Shown piece by piece: positions 14,842-20,809 of a DNA stretch of 20,809 bases; within the stretch, counting starts at the first letter, position 1; the number at the start of each line of letters is the position of its first letter. Made by a program: the position numbers and the translations under genes. The notes beneath the pieces were generated by a model. The model saw only the letters and a program-made list of their open reading frames with translations. It was not told the origin of the DNA and made no database searches. This DNA is from JBCCFW01 sp039029535 (GTDB lineage Bacteria > Acidobacteriota > JBCCFW01). The stretch is taken from positions 1 to 20,809 of the forward strand of contig JBCCFW010000141.1 in assembly GCA_039029535.1 (NCBI GenBank), read 5' to 3'.

Positions 14842-16346
14842 GCCGTGGTCTCCGGTGAGGCGTCACTCCCCTCCCCGGCCGCCGCGCCGACCGTCTCGTA
14901 GACCGGACGGGCGGCGGGCAGGGGCTGGTGCAGCTCACGCATGCCGAGGTCGAGAGTGACCGCGCCGAAGCGACCGCAGCCCGGGCAGCGATCGGTGTAT
15001 TCGTCGATTTCCACCTCGCAACGCGTGCAGCGGTAGCGGAGACGGAGCACCGCCAGCGACTTCACGATGGCGCGGAACCAGTCGGCCGCCTCCTCGTGAC
15101 GACCCTGGGCCTGGGCGATGCGGGCGGCGTAGTAGGTGAAGGTCGGGTTGTCCGGGAAGCTGTCGCGGACCGAGTCGAACGTGGCCGCTGCGTCGTCGAG
15201 CATCTCCAGGCGGGTGTAGAGCTTGCCGAGGAAGGCGACCGCCTGATGACGCGGACCATCACCCTGGGCAAAGCGGCGGAAGGTGCTGAGCGCGTGCGCC
15301 GTGCGCTCGACCTCGTTGCCTTCCTCGCCCGGCTCGTCGAGGAAGCAGCGCTCCGCCGCGACGAGCATGGCTCCCTCGCGGGTGCGCTCGTAGCCCTCCT
15401 GGTAGATCTTGAGAGCCTCGTCTTCCCGCCCGTCGGCGAGCAGGGCCTGGCCGAGGGCCAGCCGCGCCGGTGCGTAGCCGGGGTCCTTCGAGAGCACCTT
15501 CTTGAGCGCCGACTGCGCGTCGGAGGTGCGTCCGAGCTCGGCGTCCTGCAGGGCCTTGCGCGTCTCGAGCGCGCGTCGGATCCGATCGGCCTCGTCCTCC
15601 CCCTCGCGCGTGCTCACGCCGTGCTTCTTGCGGAGCTTCTGATGACGGTCATGAGCGGTCAGCGCCGCGTCGAGCTCACCGCGCTCCAGCTCGACCTCAC
15701 GCAGGCGACGGGCGGCGATGCGGGAGAGCTCGCTGGTCCCCTCGGCGAGCTGGCCGAGGGTCGTGGCGGCGGCCTGACCGTCGCCGAGCGCGACCTGGTC
15801 GTCAGCCAGCCCGAAGAGCGCCCGCTCGTTGGTCGGATCGTCCTCGAGGAGACGACGCCGCAGCTCCTGGGCCTCGCCGGGACGACCGAGCCCTCGCAGC
15901 GCGTCGGCCCCGAAAAGCAGCGCGCGGGAGTGCTTGGGCTCGTGCTCCAGCACCTGCTGCATGGCCGTGAGGGCCTCCTGCGGCTTGTCGTGGAGCAGCG
16001 CCTCCAGCCCGTCGGTCAGCGACTGGGAGATCTTCCGCTGGGTGTTGCGATCCCGGCTGACCCCGGCTTGCTTGCTGACTTGCTTGGCCGAGCGGACGCT
16101 CCATCCCAGGAGGATGAGCAGGGCGCCGAGACCGAAGGTGCCGAGCAGGGCGTGACCGACCGGGAGCTCCCAGACGAGGGCGTCGGGCGCGCCCGGCGGC
16201 AGGGGCTCCTCCTGAGCGGAGAGCGTCCGGGCCGGCCAGGCCCGGAGCCGCTCGCTCAGCAGCTCGCGGTTCTGCAGGTGGATCCAGGAACAGGCCGCCA
16301 GGACGATGATCGTGACGATCACTCCCAGTGCAGTGCGGAGATTCAT
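14838..16346 (-). CDS. LapA-LapB-like fused membrane TPR protein with C-terminal zinc ribbon
   Basis: The 502-residue protein has two transmembrane segments (about 5-24 and 63-84) separated by a loop of about 38 residues, the layout of LapA/YciS (DUF1049). Repeated TPR-type helices cover about 105-420, with consensus pieces such as LEHEPKHSRALLFGADALRG and DPGYAPARLALGQALL. A rubredoxin-like zinc ribbon follows, with CTRC at 440-443 and CPGC at 454-457, as in LapB/YciM. In E. coli, LapA and LapB are separate adjacent genes that tie lipopolysaccharide synthesis to LpxC turnover. Here both layouts are in one chain. A membrane adaptor with cytoplasmic TPRs is inferred; a role in LPS control is by analogy only. 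A GGAG ribosome site precedes the ATG by six bases. Confidence 0.82.
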   Translation of the reverse strand: MNLRTALGVIVTIIVLAACSWIHLQNRELLSERLRAWPARTLSAQEEPLPPGAPDALVWELPVGHALLGTFGLGALLILLGWSVRSAKQVSKQAGVSRDRNTQRKISQSLTDGLEALLHDKPQEALTAMQQVLEHEPKHSRALLFGADALRGLGRPGEAQELRRRLLEDDPTNERALFGLADDQVALGDGQAAATTLGQLAEGTSELSRIAARRLREVELERGELDAALTAHDRHQKLRKKHGVSTREGEDEADRIRRALETRKALQDAELGRTSDAQSALKKVLSKDPGYAPARLALGQALLADGREDEALKIYQEGYERTREGAMLVAAERCFLDEPGEEGNEVERTAHALSTFRRFAQGDGPRHQAVAFLGKLYTRLEMLDDAAATFDSVRDSFPDNPTFTYYAARIAQAQGRHEEAADWFRAIVKSLAVLRLRYRCTRCEVEIDEYTDRCPGCGRFGAVTLDLGMRELHQPLPAARPVYETVGAAAGEGSDASPETTA

Positions 16347-16356
16347 GGGCGCTCCA

Positions 16357-16375
16357 GCGGCCGAAACGGGGCCGC
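16357..16375. other. Hairpin in the leader of the LapA/LapB-like gene
   Basis: The perfect 6-base stem GCGGCC/GGCCGC with a 7-base loop lies just upstream of the ribosome site, in the 75-base gap after ptsI. No T-run follows. It might reduce read-through from the PTS genes or affect translation start; the function is not shown. Confidence 0.3.
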
Positions 16376-16386
16376 GCGAAGCTCAG

Positions 16387-16392
16387 ATGATA
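16387..16392 (-). promoter_or_regulatory. Possible -10 element before the LapA/LapB-like gene
   Basis: TATCAT on the minus strand matches five of six positions of the sigma-70 -10 consensus, about 40 bases before the ATG. No good -35 hexamer is seen at the right distance, so an independent promoter here is only a possibility. Confidence 0.22.
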
Positions 16393-16421
16393 CCGCGGCG
16401 GTGACGGATCTCCGCCTCGGG

Positions 16422-18236
16422 CTAGCGGCCCCGTGACCGGAGCTGGTCGCCGCGCAGGCCCTTGATCCGCGGACCGACGCGCTCCTCCAGGAGCCCTTCG
16501 ATCTCGGCCGCATCGGAGAGCTGGAGGCACTCCTCCGCCAGGGTCGAGAGCTCGGCCGCCGAGTGGGCACGGACAGCCTCCTTCACGAGGGGCACCGACA
16601 CCGGGTCCATCGACAGCTCGTTGATGCCGAGGCCGACCAGGAGCGGCGCGTGCAGCGGGCTGGCCGCCATCTCGCCACAGACCGAGACGGTGATGCCGGC
16701 GCTGCACGCCGCGTTGGCCGTGTGCTCGATGAGGCGCAGCACGGCCGGGTTGAGTGGCTGGAAGAGATGCGAGACGTGCTCGTTTCCGCGGTCGACCGCC
16801 ATCGTGTACTGGATGAGGTCGTTGGTGCCGATGGCGAAGAAGTCGACCTCCGACGCGAGCTGGTCGGCCAGCAGCGCCGCCGAGGGGACCTCGACCATGA
16901 TGCCGAACGGCACCTCCACGTCGGCCACCGAACCGCCGATCTCCGAGCGGACCTCCTCGAGCAGCTTCTTGACGAGGCGAACCTCTTCGATCGCCGAGAT
17001 CAGCGGGACCATGAGCCGTGCCTTGCCGCCCTCGGCTGCCGCGCGGAGAACGCCCTCGACCTGCGTCTTGACGATGTCGGGTCGGACCAAGGCGAAGCGC
17101 ACGCCGCGGAGGCCGAGGTCCGGGTTGGCCTCGCCGGGCTGCAAGACGTCGTGGAAGTACTTCTCGCCGCCGAGGTCCAGCGTGCGGATGGTCACCGGGT
17201 GCGGGTCCGCGGCCTGGAGCAGGCAGCGGTAGGTCTGGAAGTGATCGTCGAGGCTCGGGAGCTTCGGCGACTTCCTCAGGAACAGGAACTCGCTGCGGTA
17301 GAGACCGATGCCCTCGGCACCGTGCTCGCTGGCCGACGGGAGCTCCTCGACGAGCTCGACGTTGGCCCGGAGCGAGACCCCCACGCCGTCCGTGGTGACC
17401 GCCGGCTGCTCACGGTTCGCGATGAGCTCGCGCTCCTGGGAGAAGTAGGCCTGCCGACGGTTGGCGTAGCGCTTGACCGCCGCCTCGTTGGGCGAGAGCA
17501 GGACCTCGCCCTTGAAGCCGTCGAGGGCGATGAGGCTCCCCTGCCGCACGTGCTTGAGGGCGCCCTCGACACCGACGGCCGCCGGGATGCCGAGCGACTT
17601 GGCGACGATGGCCGTGTGGCTCGTGCGACCACCGACCTCGGTGAGAAAGCCGACCACGTGCGGGAAGTGCAGGCTCGCTGCTTCCGAGGGCGGCAGGGAG
17701 TGCGCCACGACCACGACGTCCTCGGTGAGCTCGGACAGGTCGTGGTGCTCGGAACCCGAGAGGTTGCGCTGGATCCGCTCGTGAACGTCGGCGACGTCGG
17801 CCGCCCTCTCGCGCAGGATGGGATCGCCGATGCCGGAGAACAGCTCCTCGACGTTGCGGCAGGCCTGGTCGAGGGCCCACTCGGCGTTGTGCCGCTTCTC
17901 GCGGATGGAGCGCAGCGCGTCGCCGACGAGGTGGTCGTCGTCGAGGAACAGGAGGTGCGCGTCGAAGATGAAGGCGTACTCCTCGCCGGAGTTCTCGGCG
18001 AGCTGCTCCCGGATCTCGCGGAGCTGGGCCCGGGTCGCCTCGACGGCGGCCTCCAGCCGACCGACCTCGACCTCCACCTCGTTCTCGGCCACGGGCGCCT
18101 CGAAGATCTGGGCGCTGCCGCGGTCGAGGATGAGGGCACGACCGATGGCGATGCCCGGGGCCGCGCCGAGACCGTGCAGCACGCGGGCCGACGGACGTCG
18201 TCGTCGGCCCTTGCGCGGCTCGTCACTCCTGCTCAT
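16422..18236 (-). CDS. ptsI: Phosphoenolpyruvate-protein phosphotransferase (PTS enzyme I)
   Basis: The 604-residue protein takes phosphate from PEP and passes it to HPr. The active-site His207 sits in GGRTSHTAIVAKSLGIPAA, followed by YRSEFLFL, TLDLGGEKY, the PEP-binding barrel segments FFAIGTNDLIQYTMAVDRGN and LNPAVLRLI, and the catalytic Cys520 in CGEMAASP. Both catalytic residues are shifted by exactly 18 from E. coli His189 and Cys502. This reflects a basic N-terminal extension (RKGRRRR) and little other change. The ATG overlaps the HPr stop by 14 bases. No sugar-specific EIIB/EIIC gene is nearby, so the pathway is likely regulatory. The N-terminal domain is the HPr-binding type and no GAF domain is present, so it is not the PtsP form. 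It is cytoplasmic. Confidence 0.96.
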   Translation of the reverse strand: MSRSDEPRKGRRRRPSARVLHGLGAAPGIAIGRALILDRGSAQIFEAPVAENEVEVEVGRLEAAVEATRAQLREIREQLAENSGEEYAFIFDAHLLFLDDDHLVGDALRSIREKRHNAEWALDQACRNVEELFSGIGDPILRERAADVADVHERIQRNLSGSEHHDLSELTEDVVVVAHSLPPSEAASLHFPHVVGFLTEVGGRTSHTAIVAKSLGIPAAVGVEGALKHVRQGSLIALDGFKGEVLLSPNEAAVKRYANRRQAYFSQERELIANREQPAVTTDGVGVSLRANVELVEELPSASEHGAEGIGLYRSEFLFLRKSPKLPSLDDHFQTYRCLLQAADPHPVTIRTLDLGGEKYFHDVLQPGEANPDLGLRGVRFALVRPDIVKTQVEGVLRAAAEGGKARLMVPLISAIEEVRLVKKLLEEVRSEIGGSVADVEVPFGIMVEVPSAALLADQLASEVDFFAIGTNDLIQYTMAVDRGNEHVSHLFQPLNPAVLRLIEHTANAACSAGITVSVCGEMAASPLHAPLLVGLGINELSMDPVSVPLVKEAVRAHSAAELSTLAEECLQLSDAAEIEGLLEERVGPRIKGLRGDQLRSRGR

Positions 18237-18492
18237 CGAAGCCCCCGGCGATGAGCTCCACTAGCGCGGCCAGGGCGTCCTGCTCGTCCTCGCCCTCGAT
18301 CGAGATGCGAAGCTTCGTCCCTTGGCAGGCGCCGAGGACCATCAGCGAGAGGATGCTCTTGCCGTCGGCCTCCTCCTCGCCGTGGGCGATGGTGACCTGA
18401 CTCTCGAAGCCGCTGGCCGCCTGGACCAGCTTGGCTGCCGCCCGGGCGTGGAGGCCCCGACGGTTGACGATGTCGACCTCGGCGAAGACCAC
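18223..18492 (-). CDS. HPr phosphocarrier protein
   Basis: The 89-residue protein starts at GTG 18492-18490. An ATG far upstream would add 42 residues antisense-like in composition and overlap the EIIA gene, so it is rejected. With the GTG start the phosphorylatable His is residue 15 (NRRGLHARAAA) and the regulatory Ser is residue 46 (DGKSIL), exactly the canonical HPr numbers. A GAGG ribosome site lies six bases before the GTG. The gene begins one base after the EIIA stop codon. By family knowledge His15 carries phosphate from EI to EIIA, and Ser46 is the target of HPr kinase, whose gene is at the head of the same string. Retention of both sites supports a complete HprK-controlled system. 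Confidence 0.95.
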   Translation of the reverse strand: MVFAEVDIVNRRGLHARAAAKLVQAASGFESQVTIAHGEEEADGKSILSLMVLGACQGTKLRISIEGEDEQDALAALVELIAGGFDEQE

Positions 18493-18493
18493 C

Positions 18494-18961
18494 TCAGGCC
18501 TCGCTCTCGTCGTCCGACTTCGAGCGGGGCTCGAGCATGGCCGAGGCGACGATGACGCTCTCGGCTCCCTTGCTCGCGACCTCGTCGGCGACCCGACGCA
18601 GCTCCGCGCCGTCGGCACCCTTCTTCAAGCGCAGGCCGGCACTCTTGACGACCATCGGCAGGTTCACGCCGGTGACGATCTCGACCCGCTCGTCGTCGAG
18701 GAAGGTGAGCGAGAGGTTGGTCGGGGTGCCGCCGAACATGTCGGTGAGGACCAGCACCCCCACCCCTCGATCGGTGCGCTCGACCTCGTCGGCGATGGCT
18801 TGTCTGGCCTCGTCGACGTCCTGGTCCCAGCCGATGGAGAGTGAGCCGAGCTGAGGCAGCTCGACCCCGCCGAGGATGGTCGTGGCCGCGGCGACCAGCT
18901 CGGCAGCGAGCTGTCCGTGGGTCACCACGAGCACGGCGACTTCGACGGTTCCGGTCTTCAC
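18494..18961 (-). CDS. PTS EIIA component, mannose/sorbose family
   Basis: The 155-residue protein has the EIIA-Man fold. His15 in VVTHGQLA is the likely phosphorylation site, TDMFGGTPTNLSL is the family signature, and VNLPMVVKSA follows. It starts at GTG 18961, overlapping the rapZ stop by GTGA, with AAGGAG eight bases upstream. By family knowledge it accepts phosphate from HPr. Here no EIIB, EIIC or EIID accompanies it, so it probably acts as a regulatory output, as described for PTS-Ntr-like strings in deltaproteobacteria. The C-terminus is a charged tail (KSDDESEA). It is cytoplasmic. Confidence 0.92.
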   Translation of the reverse strand: MKTGTVEVAVLVVTHGQLAAELVAAATTILGGVELPQLGSLSIGWDQDVDEARQAIADEVERTDRGVGVLVLTDMFGGTPTNLSLTFLDDERVEIVTGVNLPMVVKSAGLRLKKGADGAELRRVADEVASKGAESVIVASAMLEPRSKSDDESEA

Positions 18962-19878
18962 TCGCTCTTCTCCTTCTTCTCGGTCTTGGCGTGCTGGTTC
19001 TCGGGGCGATCGCGATCGCGATGGGTCAGCGTGACCTTCTGATGCGTGCTCTCGAGCCAGGCGTGCAGCGCGGTGGCGATGGCCACCGAGCGATGACGGC
19101 CGCCGGTGCAGCCGATGGCGATGGTCAGGTACGACTTGCCCTCGCGCTGGTACGAGGGCAGCAGGAACTCGAGCATCCGCTGTGCGTGCTCGAGGAAGTC
19201 GTGGTACTCGGACTTGGCCTCGAGGAACTCGCGCACCGGCGCGTCGTTGCCGGAGTACGGCCGCAGCGTCTCGTCGTAGTACGGGTTCGGCAGGAAGCGC
19301 ACGTCGAAGACGAGGTCGGCCTGGACCGGCAGCCCGTTGCGGAAGCCGAAGGACACGACCCCCACCCGCAGGCCGTCGGCCTCGTCGTCACCGTAGCGAC
19401 CGAGAAGGTGCTCGCGGAGCTGACGCGCCGAGTACTGGCTCGTGTCGAGGATGACGTCGGCGTGCCCCCGCAGCTCGGCCAGGAGCGCGCGCTCCTCGGC
19501 GATGGCGGCGGCGATGTCGTGGCTGGCATCGGCGAGGGGGTGTGGCCGGCGAGTCTCGGAGAAGCGACGGCCGAGCACGGCATCGCTGGCTTCGATGAAG
19601 AGCAGCTCCAGCGCCGGGACCTGGGCCCGCAGCTCACCGAGCAGGGCCGGGAGCTCGGGGATGGAGCGGCCGCCGCGGGCGTCGACGGTGAGCGCGACGC
19701 GGTCGAGACCCGAGCCGCCGCGCGAGCGCATCTCCGCGAGCTTGGGGATGAGCTCGATGGGCAGGTTGTCGACGCAGAAGTAGCCGATGTCCTCGAAGAA
19801 CCGATGGACCAGGCTCTTCCCCGACCCGGAGAGACCGGAGACGATCAGGAACGAGTCTCGCTTCGTCTCGGAGCTCAT
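18958..19878 (-). CDS. rapZ: RapZ/YvcJ family nucleotide-binding RNase adapter
   Basis: The 306-residue protein has a Walker A motif GLSGSGKS (15-22), then FFEDIGYFCVDNLP, a central ATPase-like domain, and the characteristic C-terminal domain with SFGFRNGLP, DVRFLPNPYY, PYSGNDAPV and IGCTGGRHRSVAIA. In E. coli RapZ senses glucosamine-6-phosphate, binds small RNAs and guides RNase E to GlmZ; in Bacillus YvcJ is a GTPase. Whether an equivalent small RNA exists here is unknown. The start is ATG 19878, six bases after the hprK stop. The final residues are very rich in Lys and Glu (KTEKKEKSE), which is unusual and may be a flexible tail. Its place between hprK and EIIA is the usual one. Confidence 0.95.
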   Translation of the reverse strand: MSSETKRDSFLIVSGLSGSGKSLVHRFFEDIGYFCVDNLPIELIPKLAEMRSRGGSGLDRVALTVDARGGRSIPELPALLGELRAQVPALELLFIEASDAVLGRRFSETRRPHPLADASHDIAAAIAEERALLAELRGHADVILDTSQYSARQLREHLLGRYGDDEADGLRVGVVSFGFRNGLPVQADLVFDVRFLPNPYYDETLRPYSGNDAPVREFLEAKSEYHDFLEHAQRMLEFLLPSYQREGKSYLTIAIGCTGGRHRSVAIATALHAWLESTHQKVTLTHRDRDRPENQHAKTEKKEKSE

Positions 19879-19884
19879 GACCGT

Positions 19885-20809
19885 CTACCCGTCCTCGTTG
19901 CGCGCTCGCTGACCGGCGGCGGCGACGTCCTGGTCGAGACGGTCGACCAGCGCTCGCGCCGGATGATAGCCCTCCCGTCTCAGGAGCTGGTTGCGCGCAG
20001 CGACCTCGACCAGCAGGGCGAGGTTGCGACCCGGTCGGACGGGCAGCTCGACGTAGGGCACCTTCCGTTCGAGGAGGTCTTCCTCACGGTCGTCGACGCC
20101 GAGTCGCTCGTACTCGGCGCCGGCCTTCCAGCGAACGAGCCGCAGGACCAGCTCGACCTCCTTGCGCTCGCAGAGCGCGGAGACCCCGAACAGGTCCTTG
20201 ATGTTGATGATGCCGATGCCCCGCAGCTCCATGTGATGCCGGAGCTCCTTGGGACCGACCGCCACGAGCGCGGAGTGCAGGCGTCGCACCTCGACGAGGT
20301 CGTCGGCGACGAGTCGATGTCCGCGGGACACGAGATCGAGGGCGCACTCGGACTTGCCGATGCCCGACTCCCCCAGCAGCAGCACGCCCAGGCCCGACAC
20401 GTCGAGCTGGACACCGTGGACGCGCAGGCGTGGGGCGAGGCGATCTTCCAGGTGGTCCTGGACGGCGCCCACGGTCTCCGACGAGCTCACGCCGGAGCGG
20501 AGCACGGGCACCGAGTGGGTGTCGGCGACCTCGAGGAGCCCGGCGGGAGGTGGCAGCCCCTTGGTGATGAGGAAGGCGGTCACCCCGGCGCGGCAGGCCT
20601 CTTCGAGGTGCTCGCGGAGCTGCGCCTCGGAGATGCTCCGGCAGTAGCCGATCTCGGTGCTTCCGATGATCTGGATGCGGCCGGTGTGGACCTGCTCGAC
20701 GTGGCCCTGGAGGACGAGACCCAGCTTCTGGATCCGCCAGGCCCGGAGACGGTTCGAGAGGCCCTCGCGTCCGGCGAGCACGGTCAGCTCGACGGTCTCT
20801 GCGAGCTCC
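19885..20809 (-). CDS. hprK: HPr kinase/phosphorylase, 5' end outside the window
   Basis: About 308 codons are visible and the frame is still open at the right edge. A GTG at 20781 would give 298 residues, but the codons before it read ELAETVELT. This continues smoothly into VLAGREGL, matching the usual HprK N-terminus, so the real start is beyond the window. The C-terminal kinase domain has the P-loop GESGIGKS, VADDLVEV, the signature RGIGIINIKDLFG, and a C-terminal helix with NQLLRREGYHPA. By family knowledge it phosphorylates HPr on Ser46 and reverses this by phosphorolysis. Ser46 is present in the HPr encoded three genes downstream. In related genomes rpoN and hpf often precede hprK, which is a prediction for the flank. 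Confidence 0.95.
   Translation of the reverse strand, partial: ELAETVELTVLAGREGLSNRLRAWRIQKLGLVLQGHVEQVHTGRIQIIGSTEIGYCRSISEAQLREHLEEACRAGVTAFLITKGLPPPAGLLEVADTHSVPVLRSGVSSSETVGAVQDHLEDRLAPRLRVHGVQLDVSGLGVLLLGESGIGKSECALDLVSRGHRLVADDLVEVRRLHSALVAVGPKELRHHMELRGIGIINIKDLFGVSALCERKEVELVLRLVRWKAGAEYERLGVDDREEDLLERKVPYVELPVRPGRNLALLVEVAARNQLLRREGYHPARALVDRLDQDVAAAGQRARNEDG

Noticed and set aside
14928..16436. Plus-strand open frame of 502 codons opposite the LapA/LapB-like gene
   Set aside because: It mirrors the TPR gene, and the minus strand has membrane helices, TPRs and a zinc ribbon.
16563..18254. Plus-strand open frame of 563 codons opposite ptsI
   Set aside because: Antisense shadow; the minus strand encodes an intact enzyme I with both catalytic residues.
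18493..18618. 42-codon N-terminal extension of HPr
   Set aside because: It lies inside the EIIA gene, reads as low-quality shadow sequence, and would displace His15 and Ser46 from their canonical positions; GTG 18492 has a ribosome site.

Overview
The window is GC-rich bacterial DNA in which every gene I accept lies on the minus strand, so transcription runs from high to low coordinates. No rRNA, tRNA, CRISPR array, transposase or integrase was seen. Gene content (HPr kinase, RapZ, a mannose-family EIIA, HPr and EI in one tight string, with no sugar-specific EIIB/EIIC) is the arrangement known from deltaproteobacteria in the old sense (Myxococcota, Desulfobacterota and relatives). A fused LapA-LapB-like protein and a possible MglA-like protein fit a Gram-negative member of that assemblage. 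This taxonomic placement is inference from gene families only.

Right part (20809 to 12489): a housekeeping string. hprK (its 5' end lies beyond the window), rapZ, EIIA, HPr and ptsI are joined by gaps of a few bases or by overlaps and form a regulatory phosphotransferase (PTS-Ntr-like) unit. After a 75-base gap come a LapA/LapB-like TPR and zinc-ribbon membrane protein, gpmI (cofactor-independent phosphoglycerate mutase) and comF (amidophosphoribosyltransferase-like).

Middle part (12450 to 3187): an accessory block. It holds a 189-residue protein that resembles a small GTPase of the MglA type without its nucleotide-binding motifs, a 161-residue unknown protein, and a very large Sec-exported Rhs/YD-repeat protein of 2565 residues. 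The Rhs protein ends in a Hint (pre-toxin) self-cleaving domain and a 107-residue variable toxin tip. A 96-residue protein, probably the cognate immunity protein, overlaps the Rhs stop codon by ATGA. By hand count the toxin tip is about 55% GC, against about 68-73% in nearby Rhs core lines, as expected for an exchangeable cassette. There is no VgrG, PAAR or type VI secretion gene here; export is by a signal peptide.

Left part (3079 to 1): a YitJ-type fusion of homocysteine S-methyltransferase and methylenetetrahydrofolate reductase. It is followed by a structured 156-base intergenic stretch with nested inverted repeats, then the first 349 codons of a secreted parallel beta-helix protein that runs off the left edge.

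The best candidate for something undescribed is the Rhs tip with its partner: a toxin/immunity pair I cannot assign to a named family, preceded by two unrecognised small genes that may belong to the same locus. No gap between genes reaches 300 bases.
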